A stretch of 64,000 nt of DNA from Pratylenchus scribneri (taxonomy: Eukaryota > Nematoda > Chromadorea > Rhabditida > Pratylenchidae). Within the stretch, counting starts at the first letter, position 1. Every line of letters starts with the position of its first letter. This document shows, piece by piece, positions 10,361 through 22,814 of this stretch. The position numbers were made by a program, and so were the translations under genes. The notes beneath the pieces were generated by a model that did not search any database, was not told where the DNA came from, and saw nothing but the letters and a program-made list of their open reading frames with translations. Where the stretch lies: NCBI GenBank assembly GCA_030063045.1, contig JAQSEB010000042.1, positions 682,001 to 746,000 of the forward strand, written 5' to 3'.

Positions 10361-12308
10361 ATGGAAAATAAGCAAAAGCCAGCAGCAGAAAGTGAAGATT
10401 CAATTTGCAGTGATTTGGAACAATTGAATTTGGCCGATTTTGCATTGGGCGAAGTTGAAGCCAAGTCAAGTGATGGAACAGCTGGGGAAATTGAAAAGAT
10501 GAAGGTTAATATTTTAAAAATAATTTTAAAATAAATTTATTTATCAGGCTGAATTGGCGGAATTGATGAAGAAGGAAATGGAGGCCATGAAATTGGCCAG
10601 CAAAGCGGACTCAAACGAAATTGCCAACAAATTTGATGGGAAAATTGATCGTTTGGAGAAATATGTAATTTTAATTTTTACTGAAAATTTAAATACTAAA
10701 CCTGAAGATACTTATAGTTTAATTCGAATTGGTATCCAAAATTAAATAATGATTTTTAATCATCTCGAAAAATCTAAAAAATTATTTTTCAATGTCAGAT
10801 GAATGATCAATTTCAAAAATTGGCCCAAGAGAATCAGAAGCAAGGGAAAAAAGAAGACAAATCGCTCGAAGGAAAATTGGCAAAATCGGAACAGGCAATG
10901 GGCAAATTGAAGAAAGAAATTGACCGCAAGAATGAAAAATTGGCAGAGAAGGATAAGGAAATTTTTGCATTGGAAGTGGAAATTGTTGGGCTTAAAAGGG
11001 AAATTGGCCAAAATGATCAAAAGATGGAGAAGAAGGCTGAGGAAATTTGTGCACTGAAAGAAGAAATTGGCCAAAAAGACCAGAAATTGGCAGAACAGGA
11101 AGCAAAAATCGTCGCATTGGAAAATGAAATTGATGGGCAAAAAGCAAAAATTGGCCAAAAAGACCAGAAATTGGCAGAACAGGAAGCAAAAATCGTCGCA
11201 TTGGAAAATGAAATTGCTAAACAAAAGAAGGTGGTTGATCAACAATCAACTATTGGGAATGCCAAAATTGAACGATTGGTTGGTTAATTTTTTACATTAA
11301 ATTATTTTAATTTTGCAAAAGCATTAATCCGGATAAAAGCTTTAATGGCAATAAAATGGAATAAACAAAAAAAATCACAACATTTTATTTCAAAGCTAAA
11401 GCTATTGCCCTTTATTTTCCAAAAAAATTTCTAATTTGAAAAATTTTTTGAATTGTATTGTCCCACATAAATATTTTTACCCAAAAATTTTATACTCAAA
11501 CATCAATCTTTTCATCAAAGCTTCCACCTCTGCCGTCGTCAAAGATTCCACCTCCAATAAAGCGTCCAACTCAACCAAAGCTCCCACCTCCTCCCAGCCG
11601 GTGGACTTCTTATCTCGCTGCCATCAATTCTTCCAATGCAAAACCAACAAAAACACCCACTGTTGGTGGTGATGCCAACAAAACGGGACCGAAGAAGGAT
11701 TCAAAGTAAGGGTGGAAAAAAATTAAAATTTACAAAATATTATTTTTTCAGTTTGTATGGATATTGTGCCGGTTGTGAGCAAGGATTTTTGTGAGTTAAA
11801 ATTTCCATTTTTTAAATGCAAAAATTTAATTTTTGATAATTTTAAATTATTATCTTCCATTAATTGATTCTTCTTAATTATTTTGTTAGTGAAGATAATT
11901 CATGGTAAAAGATAAAATATTGATGCTTAATGGATATTAGCAATTAAAATTAAAAAATATGATGAAAAGTCGAAAAATAAATTAAATATTGTATTTTCTC
12001 TTTCACAGGCGAACTGATTGGGTCCATCAAGTTGGTGATCTTCTCTATCATGCTGTCTGCTTCAAATGCGAATTCGATAATTGTCGCCGTCAATTGATCG
12101 ATTTCAATGAATTTTTGCTGGATTACATTATTCCACATAAAAATCGCGCACTTGGCAAGATGGTTCCCCAAATTCTTTGCCCAAATCACTACAATTCTTC
12201 GGCATCAAAAATGCCAATTACTGAGGGTGACAAAAATAAAAATTATTTTTATTAAAATTATTATTTTTAGCTCGTCTAATTCTTGTCAGTGAATGCTATG
12301 TTAAATGA
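10361..12308 (+). CDS. Mosaic family gene A: shared N-terminus, coiled coil, LIM domain (about 406 aa)
   Basis: Exons 10361-10504, 10548-10664, 10799-11278, 11521-11705, 11752-11790, 12009-12226, 12271-12308 form one frame. Exon 1 encodes the family N-terminus ([18 protein letters not shown]). Exons 2-3 encode a long Lys/Glu coiled coil with repeated IGQKDQKLAEQEAKI units. A Ser/Pro/Thr linker (NSSNAKPTKTPT) leads to a LIM domain split over exons 5-6: CAGCEQGF, RTDWVHQVGDLLYHAVC, FKCEFDNC, and ILCPNHY. The third Cys pair is CX4C instead of CX2C, so zinc binding may be altered. The TDW..(R/H)Q and EF spacing resembles the second LIM domain of LIM-4/LHX6/LHX8 proteins. No leader, so an intracellular scaffold-type role is likely. 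Gene B is its tandem paralogue. Confidence 0.75.
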
Positions 12309-13190
12309 AGAGAAGAATGATAATGAAAGAAGATTGAAGGGCAAATTATATTTGTTTGGTGCCCTAATTTGAAATATACATCGAACATTTTCACTTTTAC
12401 ACTTTGACTTAATTATCAATACATTTTTGCTATAAATTCTTCAAAATATTCTGATCTTTCTTTCTGGAAATGATAAATAAAGATTTACCTTCATTTAAAT
12501 ATATTTAATTTTAATTAATCCATTTTCATTTTGGATTATTAACTAATTAAATTTTTCGAACCCTCATGATTTAACAATTTAAAAAATGCAATTCAATCAA
12601 AAAAATGTAAAAAAATTCTAAGGTATTAATAAATTAAATACCAACTAAAGAAGCAAATAAAAATCAAAATTTCAGCTCTTTTCTTTCAAAGTTAATTTGG
12701 TCGCTAGCCAATTTTTTCCATCCAGGAAAACATATTGAAATTAGGCAAAATAAGCTGGTAGGCCAAAATTCAATGAAGAAAAAATTTTAAAGTAATTTTT
12801 TATGTTCACTAGCCTTTTTTCCTTTATTTTTTATTATGAGTGCAAAATGCAAACGAGTTCTGCTGAAAAAATGTGGTTTAAGACATTTTTCCAAACCGGT
12901 TTTGGGCTATTTACAAGGATTAAACTAAAAACAAATGATTTTTTCGGATTTAGCATGTTGGATAATCTTTAAAATCATTCAAAACACTAGTTTTTAAATG
13001 ATAAAACTAGTAAAAACATTGTTTATTGAAATGTTTTATTTTACGACGTTTTTAATTGAAATTCGGAAATATGCTGCTTTTTATGTTAATTATAAAAGGT
13101 TTAAAAATGTTTTGAATGAGAGATGAAGATGAATGATGATGATGATGATTGTGCAGAAACAAATGAACACACAAAAATAGCCTATTATTC
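12309..13190. other. Intergenic spacer; right part is the duplicated flank with an empty insertion site
   Basis: No gene seen. 12850-13125 matches the flank of gene A and holds the unoccupied GAATGAGA site at 13114-13121. Confidence 0.5.
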
Positions 13191-13199
13191 ACCCCTATC

Positions 13200-13390
13200 C
13201 GTTATATTGCTGCTGGCCATTGAGCATTGACCAATCGATTTTTTTTATCACGAACTCAATTCAATCCCCAACTCAATTTCAATTTTCATATTTCCATTCC
13301 CATTGCCAGTATTTTTTCCAATCTGTCACGGCCATTCACATTCCTCCATTTTTAAAATATTTATCGGCCAATAAAAAATAAACCATTAAA
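13200..13390 (+). promoter_or_regulatory. Conserved upstream block of LIM gene B
   Basis: Carries TATATTGCTGCTGGCCATTG, then ACCAATCGATTTTTTTTATC, and later TTATCGGCCAATAAAAAATA, matching the blocks before gene A at a similar distance (about 310 and 150 bp before the ATG). Confidence 0.45.
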
Positions 13391-13516
13391 ATTAAAGGCA
13401 TCGATTAGCAACACAAACAAAAAACATATATTATTAAAGCTATTTTAATTAATTTTAGAAAAAGCTACACATTTGATTATTCTCAACAATCAAGAATAAT
13501 TATTTTGTCAATTTCA

Positions 13517-16025
13517 ATGGAAAATAAGCAAAAGCCAGCAGAAAGTGAAAGGTCATCGATTTGCAGTGATTTGGAACAAATGAATATGGCCGATTTTGCA
13601 TTGGACGAATTTGAGGCCAAACCAAATGATGGAACAGCTGGGGAAATTGAAAAGATTAAGGTGGGTATTTTGAAAAATAGTTTAGCTAAATTGAATTTTA
13701 GGCTGAATTGGCGGAATTGAAGAAGGAAATGGAAGCCATGAAATTGGCTAGCAAAGCGGATTCAAATGAGATTAGCAGCAAATTGGGTGGGAAAATTGAT
13801 CGTTTGGAGAAATATGTAAATTTTATTGAATAATTATTTTACTAAAGCCAAAAATATAATCATTGGTGATTATTATTCTTACTCTAAAATTTGGAGAAAT
13901 TCATCTCAAATTTTTCGAATTTCATTTTTTTCAGTTCGATGAAAAAATGGTGGCGAATGAGAAGAAAATTGGCAATTTGGACATGGAAATTGGCCGACTC
14001 ATAAATGGAATGGAAAATGTGAAGAAGATGATGGAAGAGAAGCCAAATGAATCAATGAAGGAAAAGTTGGCAAAAACGGAGGAAGAAATGGCCAAATTGA
14101 AAGAAGAAATTGACCAAAAGGACCACAAATTGGCCGAACATGAAGCAAAAATTGAATCTTTGGAAGAGCAGATTTCTTCGCAGGATAAAATTTTGGAGAA
14201 GAGAGGAGCAAAAATTTGCACATTGGAAGAGGAAATTGGCCAAAAGGATGAAAAATTAGCAGAGAAGGTTGAGGAAATTTGCACATTGATTGAAGAAATT
14301 GGCCAAAAGGATGAAAAATTAGCAGAGAAGGTTGAGGAAATTTGCGCATTGAAAGAGGAAATTGATGAGCTCAAAAAGGAAATTGGCCAAAAAGTACAAC
14401 AGCTGGATGAGAAGGAATTAAAAATTTACAAATTGGAATATGAAATTGAACAACAGGATGAAAAATTAACAAGCAAAATTTGTGAATTGCAAAGGGAAAT
14501 TGGCACATTGGAAGAAGAAATTGGCCAAAAAGACCAAAAATTGGAAGAGAAGGACGAGGAAATTTATTCATTGGAAGAGAAAACTGCATATTTGAGGGGA
14601 AAAATGGAGGAGAAAGAAGCAAAAATCGGCGCATTGGAAAATGAAATTGATGGGCAAAAAGCGAAAATTGGCCAAAAAGACCAAAAATTGGTCGAGAAGG
14701 AAGCAAAAATTGGCTTATTGAAAAATGAAATTGCCAAGCACAAGAAGGTGATGGTGGATCTGCAATCAATTATTGCGAATGCGAAGATTGATCAGGTCAA
14801 ACCATGGATTAGTTAAATTTAATTTTTATATCAAAATTTTTGTAAGTTTTGCTTTTTTGTAATAGTATATTTGGAAGAGGTTTCAAAAATTTATAAAATT
14901 GACAAAACGAAAACAAATTTATTGGTGTCCATACAAATCTTTAAATACCCACAAAAAATTTTCATTTAAGCATTCACCCATCCATCCCACTAATTCTTCC
15001 AATGCCAAACCAACAAAAGCACCAACTACTACGACTAATTCTTCAAAGTGAATGGAATAAAAATTAAAATTTTTTAAATTATTATTTTCTTTTCAGTTTG
15101 TATGGATATTGTGCCGGTTGTGAGCAAGCATTTTTGTGAGTTAAAAATTTTTATGGTCAATTATTAATTATCTTTCATAATTGAATCTGCTACTTACATA
15201 CCTTATATGAGAAACACAATGATTATGATTTTAAAATTTAAATTATTATTAATAATTTATTGGCAAAATTTTGGAATAAAATGTAAAATTTTACGATTAA
15301 AATTAAGAAAATACCAAGTAAAATCAAAATTAAATTAAATATATATTTGCAAAATTTTTAAATAAAATTTCTATATCATAGACAAACTGATTGGGCCCGT
15401 CAAGTTGGTGATCTTTACTATCATGCTGGCTGCTTCAAATGCGATCATTGCCGTCTTCAATTCCTCGCTGGTGAAGAATTTGGCCAGGATTTCAAAATTC
15501 AACATAAAAATCGCTCACTTGGCAAAATGGTTCCCCGAATTCTTTGCAAAAAGGACTACATGGAATTGGTTGTCGAGAAGGAGGTAGAACTCGCCCTCTC
15601 CCTTGCAAAATATAAAAGCAAAATATTCCAAACAAATAATCAGTTTTGAATTTTAGGTAAGGGTATTTTAATAATAAAATTTGTAATAATTTATTTGAAA
15701 AATTTTCGCTAAAAATAATTTTCAAAAACATAAAAATTTTCAAAATTCAATTGGAATTAAAATACAGCCTAAATTCTATTTATTACCTCAAAATTATTAA
15801 AAAAAAATCAAAAAGTTGGATAATTTTGAATGTTAACATTTTGCACAAATGGTACAAAATTGATGACAAATTCATGCTTATTTAATATTCCAAATTAGTA
15901 TTTTTTTTTATTTTTTAAATACTTTATTTTAGTCAACTCAAGTGGTCAATGCTGTAAAAGTGAGCGATCCTGGAACGAAATATCCTTATGTTGGTTCCAC
16001 ATGGCAAATTTATGATCGAGAATGA
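13517..16025 (+). CDS. Mosaic family gene B: shared N-terminus, long coiled coil, canonical LIM domain (about 509 aa)
   Basis: Exons 13517-13660, 13702-13815, 13935-14795, 14971-15047, 15097-15135, 15382-15583, 15933-16025 keep one frame. Start chosen at the ATG giving MENKQKPAESERSSICSD, matching all family members. Exon 3 is about 287 residues of heptad-rich coiled coil with repeats such as EEIGQKDEKLAEKVEEIC. The linker NSSNAKPTKAPTTTT precedes a complete LIM domain: CAGC, 19 residues, HAGC FKC DHC, and ILCKKDY, with TDWARQVGD and LAGEEF resembling LIM-4/LHX6/8 LIM2. LIM domains are zinc-binding protein-interaction modules. A last exon adds a 30-residue tail (STQVVNAVKV...WQIYDRE). Tandem duplicate of gene A, with a longer coil and intact zinc ligands. 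Confidence 0.8.
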
Positions 16026-17010
16026 GGATTAAATGAGAAGAATATGTTCGGATTACGGAATTAAATATGGAAAATTTTCACTTTTACAATTGATTGAATC
16101 ATCAATTTAATTTGTTTTGTTCTAAAAATCATCAATACATATTTTTGCATTTTATTTGGATAAATGATAAACGATTTATTTTCATAATTAGAGAGAATAA
16201 TGTACAAATTCCCAGATGGAAATAAGGGTAGCTACTAGCTAACAGCAATGTTAAATTGGTAAAACGAATTTTAAACTCTGATTTTTCCTTTCTTATTATA
16301 ATTTTTTTTCACAAACTAAATTATTAATTAATTTAAATTAATTATTACTTTAATATGTGTTCTTTTTTAAGTTAATTATTTCAAAAATTTAATCATTAGG
16401 ATGTATTTCCTCGATTAGAGGCCTATTGGATTATAATTTCGAAAAATTGGTAATCTACTCTATCGACATTTTTAAACAAAATATAACTTTTTTTTTTGTA
16501 GAGTCCCATAGCACTAATAAAAAATGCAATAAAATTTTTTTTCAAAAAGTAAAGCTGGCCAAGAAACACAGTGCCGTGGAGTAGAAAAGTAGGATCTAAT
16601 AGAGGGAATATGGTATTTGAAAATGGCATAATTTAATTTAATATTTTAAATTAACATACTTAATAATAAAATGATGATAATTGATAACAAAATTCCCAAT
16701 CTATTAAATGTCAATTCCACAATTCATTATTTTATTTTAAATTTAAAATTAATAGTCCTTTTTTCGATAATAATCACCTTTTCCTAACGCCATTTTTGAC
16801 GACAAACAACAAAATTTTTTAAATTTATTTTAAAATTGAGAAAATCCTTAAAACATAATACATAATATGCAATAAAATTTGAATTTTTGAATAATTTTTT
16901 ATTATTGAGTTTGAGGATAGATAAAGGAGGTAGAAGCGATGTATGAGTTTCTCCACAGTACATTAAAGAGAATAGCAAAATTGCCCCGGGCAATCAAGCA
17001 AAATAAAAAA
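16026..17010. other. Intergenic spacer, no gene recognised
   Basis: AT-rich sequence downstream of gene B with no convincing coding exon on either strand. The short frame beginning at 16939 overlaps the conserved upstream block of gene C and has no coding counterpart in the matching block before gene D, so it was not called. Confidence 0.4.
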
Positions 17011-17075
17011 AAAAAGAATGGGAAATTGCCTCAGGGAAAAGGGGCAAAAATGCTGCTTAAAAAGGGAGGAGAGGT
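16970..17075 (+). promoter_or_regulatory. Conserved upstream block, gene C
   Basis: GGCAATCAAGCAAAATAAAA, then AATGGGAAATTGCCTCAGGG at 17018-17037. The same words lie before gene D (GCAATCAAGTAAAAGAAAA, GGAATGGGAAATTGCCCCAG near 23318) and, inverted, before gene F (39551-39575). The block is about 520 bp before the ATG of gene C. Confidence 0.55.
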
Positions 17076-17538
17076 CAGTAATTTTGGATTGGATTGGATG
17101 AATGGAATGGATGTGGATGGGAAAATTAGACCACTTGGCTTGGGTTTTGGGTACTTGGGGCAATTTATAGAGAATTGAGGATTTTTTGTTTATTAATGAA
17201 TGAAGATGAGTTGCATTTAAAATCATAATTCCCATCTTTGACCAACATTGACCTTATTAGTCCATTATTTCATTTATTTCCCCCAATTCACCATATTTTT
17301 CTATTCATTCGCCAATCTTATTTTGCCATTCACTTTCATTTCCCCATTTTTTTTTCTAAATGAATTCATTTCCTTTATCAATTAAAAAATAGGTAGGGCA
17401 ATTGGATAGACAAGAAATGAACACCAAAGTATTATTGTATCAAAAAATTTTAAATATTTTAGACAAAAATTTTTTAATAATTTTGATTTCCTAACCAAAA
17501 AATTTCCTAATCATCCAACAACAATTTTGCCTATTTCA

Positions 17539-20500
17539 ATGGAAAATCAGCAGTCAGCACAAAGTGATGGATCGTCGATTTGCAGTGATTTGGAACAATT
17601 GAATTTGGCCGATTTTGGACTCGAAGAATTTGAGGCCAAGTCGAATGATGGAAAAGCTGGGGAAATTGAAGAGATGAAGGTGAATATTTCTAAAATAATT
17701 TCAAAATAAATTTAATTTTCAGGCTGAATTGGCGGAATTGAAGAATGAAATGAAGGCAATGAAATTGACAAGCAAAACGGATTCAGATGAAATTTCCGAC
17801 AATGATATTTTGTTATTGGAGGAAAATGTGGCAAAAATGATTATGGATAACATAAAAATGGAAAGAGAAATTACTGTTTTTGAAGTGATAAATGAAAATG
17901 ACGAACGAAAATTGGTCGAGTTAAAGTTTCAAATTGGTGATTATGGAATACGATCTGTGATGGCCGAATTAAAGCAAATGGGAGGAGAGCAGAATAATGG
18001 AAATTTAAAGGTTTGAGTTTCCCTAATTCTGCTGCTGGTGGGTCATATAAATATTCAATGTTCAAAATGCGTAATTCCCCTCCCCCCCCCCCTAAACAAT
18101 CAAATTCATCAAAATTTAAAAAAAAATGTTTTTTGGCCAATTTTTAAGGTTTTATTAGATTTTGGTCATTGTCAAGGTTCGGAAAATAGTGACAAAAATT
18201 CAAAAAAAGTGATAAAAAAAATTTTCAAAAATTTTTTTTTGAAGAAATAGGCCTCTTTCCTAAATTTTCTTCAAGATTATTATCCTAACGCATAAAATTT
18301 TTGGCGAAAAATGATCTAATAAGTAAAATTTTAGACCCCTAATTGGTTTATTGGAAAATTTTGACAAAAAAATTATTCAAGAAAGAAAATTTTGATTTTA
18401 GATAAAATTTTCCTAAAATTTCAAAAGATCGAAATGGATGTAAAAAAGTGAAATAATGAAAAAAAAAATGACAAAGTAGTGAAAAAAAAAGAAAAAGTGT
18501 AAGGTTGAAAAAATTCAATATTTTGAGCAATCAAGTTAGAAATGCTTTTTTTTAAATATTTATAGGCATAAATAATACATCGCTTAAAATAATTAAATCA
18601 CTATTTTTTTCCGCACCTCTAATCATTTTACTTATTTGGATTTGGACAATAAAATGGTTTAATAATATACATTCATTAAACATATTTGATTCTTTATTTT
18701 AAATGTATTACGGAATTCTCTTTGATTTTAAAAACACTTCTCCGTCCCAATTTTGAGCCAAAATAACTTATTAATTTTTAACCATAGAATGTTGATCAAA
18801 TTATTGAGTCGATGGCTGATGAATATGAGAAGAATATGATTGATGAGGTTAAAAAGCAAATTGATGAAATTGAGAAGAAACTCAGTGAAAACCGAAATAA
18901 AATCACAGAAAATTATGCGAAGATTAATGAAAATAAGAAGAAAATTGAACAAAAGAATGAGCAAATCCTCAATTTTAAATTGGAGAAGAATAAAGAATGG
19001 GAGAATGCACTGCTGGAGATGAAATATATTTCATTCGATTATGTGGGATATGACACGATTAAGGAACTAAAAGAGAAGACAGGGAATGAATTGAGCGAAG
19101 AACAAATCATAATTTGGCTGAAAAATTCAGAGGTAAATTGTAGAGAGCGGATCCGTCCCATACACGGACCGTTTTTCTATGAAGTGTCCAAAAAAGGCAC
19201 TATTAAATTCTGTTTAATCCGCTTTTTGTGCCGGCAAATCAGAGATCCGTTTTTCGACGATTTTTGCCTTTTTTAAAATTAATTTATGGATATTTTTATT
19301 CAAAGTTCGAATCCAACCAAGGGCATATAATTTTTTACTTTGATATATATCGGTGAAAGGTTTATGAGCAAAATTAATTATTCAAATGACTTTTTTTAAT
19401 GAAATAAATGAATAATATTAATTTCATTTATTTTTTTACATGAAGAATTTTTTTGAGAAAAACGGGTACATGCAATGTTTTAGCCGTTTTTTAGAAAATT
19501 GGCACGGTAAAACGGTGCAGAATAATTTAAAAACCGGTTTCCGTGCACGGAAATTATGAAAAGCCTCTCTCTAGTAAAATTTCATATATATTTTTAAAAA
19601 AAATTAATGATGAAATTAATAATTTTAGAAGAAGTATCGGGATTATCAACGAAAAAAAGATGCCATTACCGTCCTAACATCCACTTTTGAACAAAACAAA
19701 TTGTTGGAGGAAAAGTTGGAAGAAAAGGAGAAGGAAAATGGCAAATTGAAAGATGAAATCGCCGAGATGGGGAAAAAGCATTCAATTTTTGAAAAGCAAA
19801 TATTAATGCTGGAAACAATGGTTCAGAAAATGGAAGAAATGGGAATGGCAAAGATGGAGAAGAAAAATAATGATGATGAAAAAATGGAAAAAGGAATAAT
19901 GGAAAAATGCGAACAGTTGCTAAATAATGAAAATGAGGAACAAAATGGCATTGGGGACAAAACAATGGTAAAAAAATTTATCAAACAATTGATAATATTA
20001 ATATATTGGGTACTTACTTTTTATCTGTACCCAGATTTTGAAAAAAAATTTTTTGTAAATGATTTACCAATCGACGCGTTTCGGCGAGATGGTTATGAAA
20101 ATTTCAAAAATTTTGATCGCGCGAGCATTTTTGGCCAAATTATGGCCATTTGAAAATCGCAAAAGTGAATGGTCCTCCCTATGGGTCGAAAAAGCGAAAA
20201 TTTTTTTAAAATTTTTTCGGACAATTTACCGTAAATTTTTTATTAGAAGCCCATGAACTTATAAATTTCGTAGCCTCTCTAGGGTGGGCTTCTAATAGGG
20301 AGTGAGTGGGCTTCAAATAGAGAGTGGGCTTATAAATTTCAGAGAAGAAAAATGGATGAAAATAAATTTTTTTGATAAAATTTTCAGCAAATCAAAATAT
20401 GTTTTTACAATCCAAATTATGTTTTTACAATATTTTTTCAATTTTATGATTTAAAACTTGTTTATAAATTTGATTTTATAATATGCAAGATATTTTTTGA

Positions 20501-22360
20501 TTCAAATCATGTTTTTTAGATTCAAAATATGTTTTTCAAAATGTTTCTATTATGCCCAACATGTCTTAAAAATGTTTTTTGCAATTAAAAAACATTTCTC
20601 CATTGTCTTTTTGGAATTCACAATATTTCTCCAATGTTTATAAGATTCTAAATTTTTTAAATGTTTCTTTAATTCACAACATTTTTAAAAATGTTTTTTT
20701 TGGGATTCACAACATTTCTATAAATGTTTTTCTGATTCAAAATATGTTTTTCAAAATGTTTCTAGTATTCCCAACATTTTTTAAAAAAAGTTTTTTCGGA
20801 TTCACAACATTTCTACAAATGTTTTTTTGATTCGGAATATGTTTTTATAAATCAAAACATGTTTTATATAATGTTTTTTATAATTTTTTTTAACAAATAA
20901 GAAAATGTTTTTGCAACATTTTTTTATGTTCTCAATATGTTTTTAAATTTTAAATTTGTTACATCATTTTTTTAAAATTCACAACATGTTTTTATAAATC
21001 AGAACATGTTTTACCATTTAAAATTAAGTTATACAAGTAAAAATCAAACATGAAAAAAATTTTTTTCTGGGGTGGGCTTCAAATAGGGAGTGGGCTTCAA
21101 ATAGAGAGTGGGCTTATAAATTTCGGAGCCTCTCTAGGGTGGGCTTCTAATAGGAAATTTACGGTATAGCTCATTCGATGCGACTCGATGAGAGAAGCTC
21201 GAATCTGCCATCGGTTACGCATAACACTCAAAAATAAAAAAAAGTTACAGTCGGACAAATCCTTCGACCCATAGAGGGGACCAAGCACTTTTCGATTTTC
21301 ATGAGATCATAACTTTTTTTAATTTTGAGTTTTATGCGAAGCCAATAGCATTTTCGTAATCAGCTCGTCAAACGCGTCGATTGTTATATCATTTACAAAA
21401 AAAAAGTTTTTTTTCAAAATCTGGGTACAGATAATACGTAAGAACGTAAGTATCATATATTGCCAATTATTATTTTTCATTTAAATGATTAAAAAAATAT
21501 AAAATGATGCCAATATAATTAAATTATGTAAAATATAATTTATAGGAAAAAATTCCACAAAAACGCGGAAATTTGGTGTGCAGCAATTGCAATTCGACGA
21601 AACCAACACTATGGCGACGAAATGAGAATGGAGAGCCTGTTTGCAAGTGGGAATTAATTTTTATTTAATTATAAATTTAACTTAATATTCTTTTATAATT
21701 TAAATTTTTTAAAAGGATCCTTCATTTTTTTTGTAATAATTTTTTTATTCGAAAACTTAATTTTTTAGTGTTTTATGGCATTTTTTTGAAGAATTATCAA
21801 ACAATTTTCAAATTAATAGCGATCCTGACCTAAAAATCCATTTTGGGAATAGAAATTTAGAAATAGATAGGCATAATTTTAAAGTAAATTAATGTAAAAT
21901 TGTATTTGATTTTTAGAAAGTTTTATATAAGAGTTTTTTTTTTATTATTTTATTTTATGTATCTTAAATTGGCATTAAAAATATATAGTTAAATGCTTCA
22001 TTCTAATAAATCTTTTTTAAATTTATAAGAAATATTGGAAAAAAATTAATATTTTCCTCCATTTATTAATTTAAAAAACAATAATTCTATGTGTTGCACA
22101 TGTTTAATTTTTTATTTGTTTATAGTGCCTGTGGACTCTATTATAAATTTCATGGAATTGCTCGACCAGTGACAAAGAGCAAAGAAGACAGTTCAGACGT
22201 TGAGAATATTTTATTATCTCATCAAGATAAGTTGCGAAAATTGCAAGAAATGGAAAAAATTATACTCGCATTGAACAACAATAATTCCAATTCGCAGGTA
22301 AATTTACATATTTATATTTTTTTAAATTAATTTAAATCACAGAATGGAAATGTGGAATGA
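17539..22360 (+). CDS. Mosaic family gene C: shared N-terminus, coiled coil, degenerate homeodomain, GATA zinc finger (about 467 aa)
   Basis: Exons 17539-17679, 17723-18010, 18788-19132, 19629-19967, 21546-21646, 22126-22297, 22343-22360 are in one frame. N-terminus [20 protein letters not shown] as in the other members. Exon 2 has the family motif [12 protein letters not shown]. Exon 3 ends in a homeodomain-like segment ([20 protein letters not shown] then LKNSE) in which the usual WFQNRR is WLKNSE. Exons 5-6 make a GATA-type finger: CSNC, 17 residues including [12 protein letters not shown], then [17 protein letters not shown], with all four Cys and exact CX2CX17CX2C spacing. GATA fingers bind WGATAR DNA, so a nuclear DNA-binding role is expected. 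Three mobile elements enlarge introns 3 and 4. Confidence 0.8.
19138..19577. mobile_element. MITE-like element in intron 3 of gene C
   Basis: Ends TAGAGAGCGGATCC... and ...CCTCTCTCTA are inverted, and the words ACGGACCG and CCGTGCACGG occur inside each end. A TA at each border fits Tc1/mariner-like insertion. No coding capacity. Boundaries approximate. Confidence 0.45.
20013..21450. mobile_element. Outer TA-flanked palindromic element in intron 4 of gene C
   Basis: Left end CTTACTTTTTATCTGTACCC, then AGATTTTG and GATTTACCAATCGACGCG; right end carries the reverse complements (GACGCGTTTG-like AACGCGTCGATTGTTATATC, CAAAATCTGGGTACAGATAA, GTAAG). TA flanks both borders. A second element (20229-21164) is nested inside. 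Confidence 0.6.
20229..21164. mobile_element. Nested Tc1/mariner-like MITE with TA target
   Basis: Starts CCGTAAATTTTTTATTAGAA and ends TTCTAATAGGAAATTTACGG with TA on both sides. Inner words GGGCTTCTAATAGGGAGTG and GTGGGCTTCAAATAG are repeated. The middle is built of palindromic AACATGTTTTT/AAAAACATGTT-like words. The element at 57297-58219 belongs to the same family. Confidence 0.8.
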
Positions 22361-22814
22361 TACTAAATTAAGAAGGGAAGCAGAAATATGAGGGACTAAA
22401 GTTGAAACAAATTAATTGATTGATGCTAATAATAATTAAATCTTATGGAAAATTTTCTCTTGAATTGTTTGCATCATTAAAATTATGAATCAATATTCAA
22501 CGTTAAATTCAATTTGATTCTAATTACTTATAAAATTTCGTCCATTTGTCAATCTTTTAAATATTATTTTACAATTGACTTTTTGCTCTAAAAATCATCA
22601 AAATACACAATATTGAAAATCCTCATCACTTTCTAAAATTCACTGAAATATTTTTGGATTTATTACACCACAATAATGAAAAATCCTCATCAACTCTCCT
22701 CTCTCTAAATTCATCGAAATATTTTTGGCTTTTATTAATTCACTCTTATTAAAACAATTTTCGGATAAATGATAAAAATAATTTCCTTCAAATATAATTA
22801 ATAAATTAAAATTC
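22361..22814. other. Intergenic, 3' flank of gene C
   Basis: AT-rich, with no coding exon recognised. Confidence 0.35.

Noticed and set aside
10760..11245. Minus-strand open frames full of Phe, Cys and Leu opposite the coiled coils (also at 13931-14769 and 27353-27941)
   Set aside because: They are antisense shadows of Lys/Glu-rich coiled coils; the plus strand has splice sites and paralogues.
16939..17178. 79-codon frame rich in Lys (ORF MYEFLHSTLKRI)
   Set aside because: The region is conserved upstream of other mosaic genes as DNA but not as an open frame, so it looks regulatory.
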